Shown here piece after piece: positions 26,436 to 34,143 of a stretch of DNA of 64,000 bases (the stretch's first letter is position 1; the number at the start of each line of letters is the position of its first letter). Source of the stretch: Roseovarius albus (GTDB lineage Bacteria > Pseudomonadota > Alphaproteobacteria > Rhodobacterales > Rhodobacteraceae); contig NZ_FWFX01000005.1 in NCBI RefSeq assembly GCF_900172335.1, forward strand, positions 1 through 64,000, in the 5' to 3' direction. The notes under the pieces were generated by a model, which had not been told where the DNA came from, did not search any database, and saw only the letters and a program-made list of their open reading frames with translations. Made by a program: the position numbers and the translations under genes.

Positions 26436-26897
26436 AATTTCCGGGACGTTAACTTTCTAAGAACTAACCAAACTGAACAAATTGCTTTCTACACTGTTTC
26501 ATTTTACCAAGTTTGCGGTTTGAATGGCGGCAATCCTCTCTATTGTAGCTGTTCGTGTCTGGTGCAGCATCGGGCAATCTGAGCTCCAACCGGCCGTTAG
26601 CTGCAAATTTGGCAAACGTCCGCAAAGCGCGATTACCGGATCAAATGTATGGAATTAAACTTTCACCGATCATCCAATTTGTGCGCAATACCTTCCTTGC
26701 ACGCACCCATATGTCACACCTTTCCGGGCGACTGTCACAACTGGTCTAAACGACACCTGTAGTTTCAACACCTTAGCCAACAACTGGTCACATCTTTTCA
26801 AGGCGTGTCCACATACTTTGGTGCCACTACAAACCATCTTTCTTGCCTAGAAGCGGATCGCATTTGCGCGACCTGCAACGAAGCAAGGAGACCCAGT
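26436..26897. other. Gene-free gap with degenerate repeat
   Basis: No credible gene. The repeat copy at 26548-26608 matches 20662-20722, followed by GGCAAACGTCCGCAAAGCGCG, a fragment also seen in part near 11390. The right part probably includes the promoter of the small HTH gene. Confidence 0.4.
26548..26608 (+). repeat. Degenerate intergenic repeat, copy B
   Basis: This tract is collinear with 20662-20722 by eye, with conserved blocks GCTG-TCGTG, GCAGC-TCGG-CAA and AACCGG. It lies in a gene-free gap at the boundary of the HTH/HipA-like region. Confidence 0.5.
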
Positions 26898-27101
26898 ATG
26901 GCCAAACTTACTCAAGAGCAGTTGGCGTTGCGGTGGCACCTGTCACCCCGCACGCTGGAGCAATGGCGCTGGCTGGGCAAGGGGCCTCGGTTTCTCAAGA
27001 TCGGCGCGCATGTTCTTTACGACGAGACTGAGGTGGAAGCCTATGAGGCTGCCCAAGTGTGTCAGAACACCCACGGCCCCATCGGCTCGGGGCACGGGTG
27101 A
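26898..27101 (+). CDS. Small excisionase/AlpA-like HTH protein
   Basis: This 67-residue DNA-binding protein has a MerR-like/Xis HTH: LTQEQLALRWHLSPRTLEQWRW followed by the GPRFLKIGAHVLYD wing. The start at 26898 is chosen because family members begin MAKLT and an AAGGAG site lies upstream. Its stop overlaps the next start by one base (TGATG). Such proteins act in excision or as regulators of mobile elements. No integrase adjoins it here. Confidence 0.78.
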   Translation: MAKLTQEQLALRWHLSPRTLEQWRWLGKGPRFLKIGAHVLYDETEVEAYEAAQVCQNTHGPIGSGHG

Positions 27102-27553
27102 TGGCAAAGTCGTTTTCCGCATCTCACATCAAAACCCACCGTGTCTATTCCACCTGGGAAGCTGCGGATGCGCTGGGCTGTCATAAGCAAACCGTCATTC
27201 GGTGGATCAAACACAAAGGGCTGAACGCGGATACCTCGCAGCGGCCCTGGCTCATCGAGGGTCGGGAACTCAAGGCATACCTGGGCGTCAAACAAAAGAG
27301 ACTAAAGCGCAAGCTCGCCCTGCATCATTGTTTTTGCCTCGGCTGCAGAGAGCCTCGTGAACCTGATGGCAAGATCGCTGACTACATCCATCAAACAGCA
27401 GACTGCGGGCGTCTGGAAGCCCTATGCCCAGCCTGCGGTTCCATCATGAACAAGATCGTTAGACGCGCCGATCTGGAGACAATACAAGCCAAAATCGCTG
27501 TGACAGTTCAGAAGGCCCACCCAAGATTCCGGAACCTGCTAAGCGGCAATTGA
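27101..27553 (+). CDS. HTH and zinc-ribbon protein of mobile regions
   Basis: This 150-residue protein combines an N-terminal helix-turn-helix (VYSTWEAADALGCHKQTVIRW) with a central/C-terminal zinc-ribbon-like region (CFCLGC then CPACG). It is coupled to the preceding HTH gene by a one-base overlap. In alphaproteobacteria similar pairs often precede site-specific recombinases. Its 3' end overlaps the convergent HIRAN gene by 15 bases. The exact function is unknown. Confidence 0.72.
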   Translation: MAKSFSASHIKTHRVYSTWEAADALGCHKQTVIRWIKHKGLNADTSQRPWLIEGRELKAYLGVKQKRLKRKLALHHCFCLGCREPREPDGKIADYIHQTADCGRLEALCPACGSIMNKIVRRADLETIQAKIAVTVQKAHPRFRNLLSGN

Positions 27554-28252
27554 TCCAACTTTGGAGGACACCTCTGCCCGGACAAACAAGCGTGGGTATT
27601 GAGCGCGACCGTTCACCCTAAAGACTTCTGCCATAATCGAACCTCCGTCTAACCACTGGCCTACTGCCGGTGCTTGGAGACGATTGATATATCCGACTGT
27701 TTCACCATCACCACGCGCAAGCCGTATGGCGTTGGGGTCAACTTCATTATCGGGCTCGCGTTCGAAAACTACTGGTTCAGAACGCTCCAGTTCATTGTAG
27801 TCCACGTAGTGACGATTTCCCGCTACGTCAAAAACATATGTAAAAGGTGTATCAAACCCATCAAATGTCTCACAAATTGAGAAACTATCGCTAGTAAGCC
27901 GCGCACCTGTGTAAGCCAAAAGCGACAAATCTGAATAGCTTCGATCTGCGGGCAAACCAAACCGCGTCAATAGATCCGAAAAATCGGATCGACCACGCGG
28001 AGGCAATCGCCGCATAAGAACATCTGACGCAATCCGACTGAGGTTGTCGGAACCAACTGGGAGACCAGGATAGCCGCTAAAGCCTGCCTCACGGGCGGGT
28101 TGCAATGCCTCTTCGTTCAAATATGCGAAACTTACGCCATCTTCTTTTTGCTCAAGCTCCGCCACTGCGCACCTATCACGGCGCCCAGTTTGATCTAGAG
28201 GACGTTGCCAAACCAGCAAGGCACGTCGAGTAGGGATCGGGTTCTGTATCAT
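27539..28252 (-). CDS. HipA-N-like/HIRAN two-domain protein
   Basis: The 237-residue protein has two parts. Residues about 10-128 resemble the HipA N-terminal subdomain (SFAYLNEEAL, GFSGYPGLP, SDLLTRFGL, DLSLLAYTGAR), which in HipBST is the separate protein HipS. Residues about 145-225 form a HIRAN domain, with FEREPDNEVDPNAIRL at 163-178 and VGYINRLQA at 186-194. HIRAN domains bind DNA ends or stalled forks in helicases such as HLTF. The start is nine bases after the stop of the HipA-like kinase, so the two are co-transcribed. I infer a regulator or antitoxin-like partner of that kinase. The HIRAN call is firm; the HipA-N call is moderate. Confidence 0.7.
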   Translation of the reverse strand: MIQNPIPTRRALLVWQRPLDQTGRRDRCAVAELEQKEDGVSFAYLNEEALQPAREAGFSGYPGLPVGSDNLSRIASDVLMRRLPPRGRSDFSDLLTRFGLPADRSYSDLSLLAYTGARLTSDSFSICETFDGFDTPFTYVFDVAGNRHYVDYNELERSEPVVFEREPDNEVDPNAIRLARGDGETVGYINRLQAPAVGQWLDGGSIMAEVFRVNGRAQYPRLFVRAEVSSKVGSIAA

Positions 28253-28261
28253 CGTCTCACA

Positions 28262-29212
28262 TCAGTAAAGCGTGTTCTTAATTCGTTCCACGCCAATGTT
28301 CAACATATTATATATGTGTTGACGCCGTTTTTCAGAAAGAAAATAGGGCTCTTCAATCCCAGAATTCACGCTAATTGAGTCCATTAAGTGACACACCGCC
28401 GTTATTTCAATAGCTCCAGCGCTTTCAAACCAATGGCGTCCATCAGGATAGATGCTCAAAAACTTCTTGCTTACATCCTCGAAGAAACCACCACGTTTAT
28501 TCGGCTCTGCCGCTCTCAGATGGTGTCGACCATTTCTTCGCTGCTGATTTAAGTGTGCCTTTTTCAATTGTCCCTTTTCGTCGAATGCGCGGCTTAGGCC
28601 AACCTGATCGATGCCACATCCAAGACTGGAACCATTGTCGTACAACGCTGACATTCGGGAGCCACCCGGACCCGTAACAATGGCCCAATTTTCAGCATGC
28701 CTGTCTGTGTTGGAGATTAGCATATCCAAGGCAAGCGCACGCGACCAAAAGTCGAGGAACTCCGTTCTGGTGATGCCGTAATCGGGAACCAAAACTTCAT
28801 CACAAACCCTTAGTAGCAAAGGCAGAGTGTGCCGTGTCCCTTTGTCCACATCAAAGTCTGGGTCAACCTGAGTGCAGAGCGACCAGCCTTCCGTGAACAG
28901 TTCTTGTGAAGCGGTCTTTGAACCGGGTTCAAACACATATCCTAATAAGTTCCCATATCGTCCTTCAAATTGGCCGATTGTAGTGGTTTGAACATCCCAG
29001 CCCAGCAAATCACCAGCGATAAAGGATGCCAAGAGTTCCGACCAAAGCTGATGCTCACGATCTTCCTTCGGGTATTTGAAGATATAGTGCTTACCTGTCT
29101 CTGGTTCGATAACCGTCAGTTTTTCACGCGAGCCCGTGGGAACCTCTTCGGTTCTATCCCAGCTATCAACCTGAGCGATTGGTTTGAACGTTATGAATTT
29201 GGAATCTAACAC
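28262..29212 (-). CDS. HipA/CtkA-like serine/threonine kinase
   Basis: This 316-residue standalone kinase lacks the HipA N-terminal subdomain. Visible elements are a glycine/serine loop VPTGSREKL (25-32), ATP-contacting Lys46 (YIFKYPK), Glu59 in the following helix, the catalytic loop LISNTDRHAENW (165-176, with Asp170 and Asn175) and the metal-binding ALYDNGSS (Asp192). HipA/HipT toxins phosphorylate aminoacyl-tRNA synthetases; CtkA is a related single-domain kinase. The start is a GTG with a weak ribosome-binding site. It is first in a two-gene operon, with a consensus -10 and a palindrome upstream. No HipB-type HTH gene is co-oriented. Confidence 0.78.
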   Translation of the reverse strand: MLDSKFITFKPIAQVDSWDRTEEVPTGSREKLTVIEPETGKHYIFKYPKEDREHQLWSELLASFIAGDLLGWDVQTTTIGQFEGRYGNLLGYVFEPGSKTASQELFTEGWSLCTQVDPDFDVDKGTRHTLPLLLRVCDEVLVPDYGITRTEFLDFWSRALALDMLISNTDRHAENWAIVTGPGGSRMSALYDNGSSLGCGIDQVGLSRAFDEKGQLKKAHLNQQRRNGRHHLRAAEPNKRGGFFEDVSKKFLSIYPDGRHWFESAGAIEITAVCHLMDSISVNSGIEEPYFLSEKRRQHIYNMLNIGVERIKNTLY

Positions 29213-29262
29213 GTTTGTTGGGCTTTCGAGTGTGCAGGAAAGTCGAATTCGCTCCGAGAAAA

Positions 29263-29290
29263 AGCTTAACTTTTAAGCTACTTGATTATA
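29263..29290 (-). promoter_or_regulatory. Promoter and palindrome of the HipA-like operon
   Basis: On the minus strand a perfect TATAAT (29290-29285) is followed by the 7-3-7 inverted repeat AGCTTAA-N3-TTAAGCT (29279-29263), about 50 bases before the kinase GTG. The palindrome would fall at the transcription start, the usual place for a repressor site in toxin-antitoxin operons. The -35 element is poor. Confidence 0.5.
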
Positions 29291-29331
29291 AATCCTTACT
29301 AAGCGGACTATCTGGCCGGTATTCATCCCAC

Positions 29332-29357
29332 TGTCTGACGTCAGCGCTTATGGGTCC
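29332..29357 (+). repeat. 26-bp IS terminal repeat, right copy (remnant)
   Basis: This is a perfect 26-base inverted copy of 111-136, with its TG terminus at 29332 facing left. No IS interior follows; the helicase frame begins immediately at about 29358. The copy supplies the helicase's last codons and stop (Asp-Pro-stop). Confidence 0.85.
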
Positions 29358-30290
29358 ATCCATCGGTTATAAAAATCGATAATGGGAGGTTCTGAACGAT
29401 AGTTCTTAGTAAGGCGTACCTGTTTGCAAGCTCTGTCGGCGAATCTGGACGGAAACTCAAGAATGTTTCGAATGGAGGCCCCGCGAAATCTATAAAGAGC
29501 CTGGTCATCGTCACCGACAACACAAATATTCTTGTGACCCTCTGCTAGTTTCAGGACAATCCTTTCTTGTATTGTGTTCGTGTCCTGATACTCGTCGATC
29601 ATTAGATAGTCGAAACGCCTTTGGATCAGTGCGCAGACCTCTGGATTTTCTAGGAGTCTCAACATCTCGACCTGAATCGTTGAGAAGTCGAGGTAGTTGT
29701 ACTCTGACAAAAGGCGCTGATAGGTCTTGTAAGCCTCACCTGAGGCTTTCATCTCAGGCGTTTTGCTTGCCGACAAATCATCGGCTGAAATGCCTTCCTC
29801 ACTAATCTTATTTAACCATGCCATCAGTGCCCCAGCAAATCGCCATGTTGACTGTGGCCCCTTTAACCCAAGAGCATCTTCAATGCCTTCGATGTCTTTG
29901 AACTCGCTGGCTTGTTGGAACAAAAAATACTGCTGATCGAATTGGTCCAGCACAGTGTAGTTTTTTTTGGATACGGGTATAGGCCCTGAATTCCTCCAGG
30001 AGTTTAAGAAAAATTGAGTGTAAGGTTCCTACCGTTAAGTCGAGCGGGTTTCCCAAACGCTCCAGACCGCCAAGCCTGGTCGTAATTCGAGTCACCAACT
30101 CCTTCGCAGCTTTCTCGGTAAAGGTGGAAACTAAAATTCTTTCGGGGAGCACTTTCGTCGAGACAAGAATGTTTGCGACGCGTTCGACAAGACAAAACGT
30201 CTTGCCCGAACCCGGTCCTGCCACAACCAGCAGCGGTCCCGAAATAGACTGAATTACCTCTAGCTGCTCCGGATTTGGTGATGCACGCAT
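29348..30290 (-). pseudogene. UvrD-like SF1 helicase, frameshifted and truncated
   Basis: The helicase starts at 30290 with Walker A GPGSGKT and motif Ia ILVSTFTEKAAKEL. The frame breaks at an A8 run on the minus strand (29961-29968); removing one A would restore IQKNYTVLDQFDQQ. The second frame carries motif II (MIDEYQDT), motif III (VGDDDQALYRFRG) and motif IV (NYRSEPPIIDFYNRW) before ending in the IS remnant at 29357. The rest of domains 2A/2B is gone, so the gene is dead even if the homopolymer difference is a sequencing error. It lies upstream of, and parallel to, the HipA-like operon. Confidence 0.85.
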
Positions 30291-30535
30291 TATATGTCCC
30301 TATTGCTAGTGCAATCAAATCCAGATTGCCTGGCTGGTCAACTCCAGTCTGAAACCATCAAACGACAGAACTGCTTACAGCCTACACATGGGTCTGACCT
30401 AGTCTGCATCAATTCACCCTATCAGTACCTATGTTATTGGAGACCTAAACTGCGGACACAAGACGGACATGGATAAACACGTCTTCCAGATCAAACTTCA
30501 CCTGCAGCGCAAGTGGCTGATTTAATTTAAAAAAG

Positions 30536-30611
30536 TGGTGAGCCGTGCAGGATTCGAACCTGCGACCCACTGATTAAAAGTCAGTTGCTCTACCAACTGA
30601 GCTAACGGCCC
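30536..30611 (-). tRNA. tRNA-Lys (UUU)
   Basis: The full cloverleaf reads on the minus strand from 30611: acceptor GGGCCGT pairing with ACGGCTC, D-arm GCTC-AGTTGGTA-GAGC, anticodon arm CTGAC-TTTTAAT-CAG(T) with anticodon TTT, and T-arm GCAGG-TTCGAAT-CCTGC. CCA is encoded (30538-30536). It is divergent from dapF. Position 37 is A, as required for the ms2t6A modification made by MtaB, encoded nearby. Confidence 0.97.
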
Positions 30612-30718
30612 ACTAGGCGGCCCTTCTAGAAAGAGCGGCCCATAGGGTCAACCCCCAAATCCATGATTTTTTCATCGGAAGGTGGATTCATTTCAGCGAC
30701 GGCGTTATATGCCACCGC

Positions 30719-31555
30719 ATGAATACATCTGGCGCAGATATCCTTTCGTTTATGAAGATGCATGGTCTTGGCAATGACTTTGTGGTCTTTGACATGCGTG
30801 GGTTCGATAACCCATTGACTAAAAATGCTATTATCGCGATTGGAGATCGTCGAAATGGCATCGGATATGACCAACTTGCCGTGATAGAGAACGCCGCGGA
30901 CGTGGATGCCAAACTGACATTCTGGAATTCGGATGGATCCATTTCTGCGGCCTGTGGCAATGCCACACGCTGCATCGCGCACTATCTGATGCAACAGGGC
31001 AACTGCGACTCGCTGGTTTTGGAAACGCTGCGTGGCATATTGTATGCGCATGACGCAGGCGACGGCCTGACAGCAGTCAACATGGGGCAACCGCAGTTAG
31101 AGTGGCATGAAGTGCCGCTCGCGCAAGAGATGGACACGCTGGAATTGCCCATTGATGGCGCGCCTAGCGCCACGGGCATGGGCAACCCGCATTGCACATT
31201 CTTTGTTGATGATGCCGAGGCGGTCGATCTGGACAGCTTTGGTCCCGCGCACGAACATCATCCTTTGTATCCAGAACGCACCAATGTGCAGGTGGCCAGC
31301 TTAATTGGGCCGGATCATTTGCGCATGCGGGTGTGGGAACGTGGTGTAGGCATCACTTTGGCCTCTGGGTCATCCTCATGCGCCACGGCCGTATCCGCCG
31401 CACGACGTGGATTAACCGGGCGCAAGGTCCGGATTGATCTGGATGGCGGGACGCTGTGGATTGACTGGCGCGATGATGGCGTTTGGATGACCGGGCCAAC
31501 CATGCATGTTTGCGATGGCGTGCTGACACGCGAATTCTTGGATTCGGTGCAATGA
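30719..31555 (+). CDS. dapF: Diaminopimelate epimerase
   Basis: This enzyme of about 278 residues converts LL- to meso-diaminopimelate in lysine and peptidoglycan synthesis. Both catalytic cysteines are in their motifs: AACGNATRC (first) and ASGSSSCATAV (second). FMKMHGLGNDFVVFD is the family N-terminus; the ATG at 30752 inside it is an alternative start. It overlaps mtaB by ATGA. Confidence 0.96.
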   Translation: MNTSGADILSFMKMHGLGNDFVVFDMRGFDNPLTKNAIIAIGDRRNGIGYDQLAVIENAADVDAKLTFWNSDGSISAACGNATRCIAHYLMQQGNCDSLVLETLRGILYAHDAGDGLTAVNMGQPQLEWHEVPLAQEMDTLELPIDGAPSATGMGNPHCTFFVDDAEAVDLDSFGPAHEHHPLYPERTNVQVASLIGPDHLRMRVWERGVGITLASGSSSCATAVSAARRGLTGRKVRIDLDGGTLWIDWRDDGVWMTGPTMHVCDGVLTREFLDSVQ

Positions 31556-32811
31556 GCAACGCGCCAATATTTACCACGCTTGGCTGCCGTTTGAATGCCT
31601 ATGAAACCGAAGCGATGAAGGAGCTGTCGCAACAGGCGGGACTTGGCGATGCGGTCGTGGTCAACACCTGCGCTGTGACGGCTGAGGCTGTGCGTAAAGC
31701 ACGGCAGGAAATTCGCCGCCTGCGCCGTGAAAATCCAAATGCTCGGCTGATCGTGACCGGATGCGCTGCCCAGACAGAGCCGGAAACCTTTGCCGCGATG
31801 GATGAGGTCGACGCAATCATCGGCAATACCGAGAAGATGCAGCCTGAAACCTGGACAGGCTTGGCCGCCGATTTCATTGGCGAGACGGAAAAGGTTCAGG
31901 TCGATGACATCATGTCGGTCACCGAAACCGCGGGCCATCTTATTGATGGTTTTGGCACCCGCAGCCGCGCCTATGTGCAGGTGCAAAATGGCTGTGACCA
32001 TCGCTGCACTTTTTGCATTATTCCCTTTGGCCGAGGCAACTCGCGGTCTGTTCCTGCCGGCGTGGTTGTGGACCAGATCAAGCGGCTGGTTGATCGTGGA
32101 TATAACGAAGTGGTGCTGACAGGTGTGGATCTGACCAGTTGGGGCGCTGATTTACCGGCGCTACCAAAGCTGGGCGATCTGGTCATGCGGATTTTGAAGT
32201 TGGTTCCTGACCTGCCACGCCTGCGGATCAGCTCTATCGACTCGATCGAGGTTGACGAGAATCTGATGCAGGCCATTGCGACTGAATCGCGTCTGATGCC
32301 GCACCTACATCTGAGCCTGCAGCATGGGGATGACTTGATCCTCAAACGGATGAAACGCCGCCACCTGCGCGATGACGCCATTCGCTTTTCCGAAGACGCC
32401 CGCAAGCTGCGCCCGGAAATGACTTTTGGTGCCGATATCATCGCTGGCTTCCCAACCGAGACCGAAGCGCATTTCGAAAACTCGCTCAAGCTGGTAGAAG
32501 ACTGCAACCTGACTTGGCTCCACGTCTTTCCGTATTCCAAGCGGGAAGGCACGCCCGCCGCAAAAATCCCCAATCAGGTGAACGGCAATGACATCAAGTC
32601 ACGCGCTGCGCGTCTGCGAGCTGTGGGGGATGTACAGGTTTCCAAGCATCTGGCCGCACAAGTTGGGAAAACCCACAATATTCTGATGGAAAATAGCCGC
32701 ATGGGCCGGACCGAACAGTTTACTGAGGTGGTTTTCGACACTGATCAAGCTGAAAGCCAAATAGTGACCGCAACCGTATCCGGCATCGCGGGCACGCAGC
32801 TGACAGCATGA
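31552..32811 (+). CDS. mtaB: tRNA t6A37 methylthiotransferase MtaB
   Basis: This radical-SAM methylthiotransferase of about 419 residues converts t6A37 to ms2t6A37 in ANN-decoding tRNAs, notably tRNA-Lys(UUU). The N-terminal UPF0004 domain has Cys-containing motifs (TTLGCRLNAYE, VVNTCAVT, VTGCAAQ). The radical-SAM CxxxCxxC is in GCDHRCTFCIIPFGRG. It starts within the dapF stop (ATGA), and its stop overlaps the next GST gene, giving a three-gene operon. Confidence 0.95.
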   Translation: MSNAPIFTTLGCRLNAYETEAMKELSQQAGLGDAVVVNTCAVTAEAVRKARQEIRRLRRENPNARLIVTGCAAQTEPETFAAMDEVDAIIGNTEKMQPETWTGLAADFIGETEKVQVDDIMSVTETAGHLIDGFGTRSRAYVQVQNGCDHRCTFCIIPFGRGNSRSVPAGVVVDQIKRLVDRGYNEVVLTGVDLTSWGADLPALPKLGDLVMRILKLVPDLPRLRISSIDSIEVDENLMQAIATESRLMPHLHLSLQHGDDLILKRMKRRHLRDDAIRFSEDARKLRPEMTFGADIIAGFPTETEAHFENSLKLVEDCNLTWLHVFPYSKREGTPAAKIPNQVNGNDIKSRAARLRAVGDVQVSKHLAAQVGKTHNILMENSRMGRTEQFTEVVFDTDQAESQIVTATVSGIAGTQLTA

Positions 32812-33449
32812 GCGCGCCTGTCCTTTGGTCATTTCGGCGCTGCCCCTACGCGATGCGGGCGCGTCTGGCGATTGCGTCGTCCGGGATTGAGGTTGAGCTG
32901 CGCGAAGTCGTGTTGCGCGACAAGCCAGAGTCGTTTTTGCAGACCTCACCTTCGGCAACGGTTCCTTGTTTAAAAACCAGCGTGCATTTGCACGATGAAA
33001 GCTTTGACATAATGCTTTGGGCGCTCGAACAAAACGACCCCGAAGATTGGTTAAAGATGCCTGATGCAGGGATGGAATTAATCCAGACCTGTGATGGGGC
33101 GTTCAAATCTGCACTTGATCGATACAAGTATTCGGTTCGGTATGACAATGTGGATACCGAAGGGGAACGTGAAAAAGCCGCGCAGTTTATTCGGATATTA
33201 GATGAACAGTTGGGCCAATCGGATTGGTTGTTCGGGTCACAAACGAGGTTAGCAGATATGGCTATTCTGCCATTTGTCCGACAGTACGCCCATGTGGATC
33301 TGGAATGGTTTTCAGTGCAACCTTGGGTGCAGGTTATTGCATGGCTGGAGGCTTTCAAAGCGTCACCGCGTTTTTCTGACATCATGCGAAAATATACGCG
33401 ATGGCAGCCGGATCAGGATCCGGTGGTTTTCCCTGAAGTCGCAGAATAA
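32808..33449 (+). CDS. Glutathione S-transferase-like protein
   Basis: This 213-residue protein has a thioredoxin-like N-terminus with SFRRCPYAMRARLAI, where a Cys-Pro-Tyr replaces the usual Tyr/Ser site as in omega/beta-type GSTs and glutaredoxin 2, and a helical C-domain with TRLADMAILPF. It overlaps the mtaB stop by ATGA. It probably acts on mixed disulfides or glutathione conjugates. The substrate is unknown. Confidence 0.87.
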   Translation: MSAPVLWSFRRCPYAMRARLAIASSGIEVELREVVLRDKPESFLQTSPSATVPCLKTSVHLHDESFDIMLWALEQNDPEDWLKMPDAGMELIQTCDGAFKSALDRYKYSVRYDNVDTEGEREKAAQFIRILDEQLGQSDWLFGSQTRLADMAILPFVRQYAHVDLEWFSVQPWVQVIAWLEAFKASPRFSDIMRKYTRWQPDQDPVVFPEVAE

Positions 33450-33507
33450 CCGTTGCACTTGAGGGTCTTTCGGGCAAGCCTGTGTGTAGGACTGTAGGAA
33501 CACACAC

Positions 33508-34134
33508 ATGCACCCAAATCCCGCCTTTCGTAAACCTGACGATACGACCAACATCACCTTTGCCAGAGATGTTGGGTTTGGTGTGCTGGCTGTTGCCACG
33601 GAAAATGCACCACTGATCAGCCATGTCCCGTTTCTTCTCTCAGGCGACGGCGCTTTGGCGGAGTTCCACCTGGTTCGTTCAAATCCAATTGCGCGGGCAT
33701 TAAAGTCTCCTTTGCCCGCGAGATTGGCGGTCCAAGGGCCACACTCGTATATCTCTCCTGATTGGTACGAGATCGAAGATCAGGTGCCGACGTGGAATTA
33801 TGTAGCAGTTCATTTAACTGGGAAAATCGAAATGCGTCCGCAGGTTGAATTGCGCGATCTACTGGATCGTCAATCCGCCTTTTATGAGCAAAAACTGAGA
33901 CCCAAGTCATCCTGGACGGCCGACAAAATGACACCAGATGCCTTGGGCAAGATGATGCGCCAGATTGTGCCTTGTCGGATGAAGGTGGAAGCGATTGAAG
34001 GAACCTGGAAGCTAAACCAGAACAAAGCGGATGAGGTTCGACTCAGAGCCGCCGATCAGGTAAGCTCTAGGGGGATCGGCGTACAAACGACAGATCTGGC
34101 AGCTTGGATGCGAGATCCGCCAAACCAGAGCTAG
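33508..34134 (+). CDS. PaiB-family FMN-binding protein
   Basis: This 208-residue FMN-binding split-barrel protein is annotated in Bacillus as a negative regulator (PaiB). Motifs are an N-terminal MHPNPAFR, HVPFLL, GPHSYISPDWY and QVPTWNYVAVH. It may be an FMN enzyme or a regulator of sporulation/protease-type genes in other phyla; its role here is unknown. It lies ten bases from the second GST gene. Confidence 0.85.
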   Translation: MHPNPAFRKPDDTTNITFARDVGFGVLAVATENAPLISHVPFLLSGDGALAEFHLVRSNPIARALKSPLPARLAVQGPHSYISPDWYEIEDQVPTWNYVAVHLTGKIEMRPQVELRDLLDRQSAFYEQKLRPKSSWTADKMTPDALGKMMRQIVPCRMKVEAIEGTWKLNQNKADEVRLRAADQVSSRGIGVQTTDLAAWMRDPPNQS

Positions 34135-34143
34135 GAGCCTGTG

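Noticed and set aside
30291-30535. Tandem repeat or CRISPR-like array near the tRNA gene
   Set aside because: No repeated unit is present; the tract is ordinary AT-rich sequence with no spacer periodicity.
30536-30611. tRNA-Lys as an attachment site of the accessory region
   Set aside because: I saw no duplicate of its 3' end elsewhere in the window, so island insertion at this tRNA is not supported.
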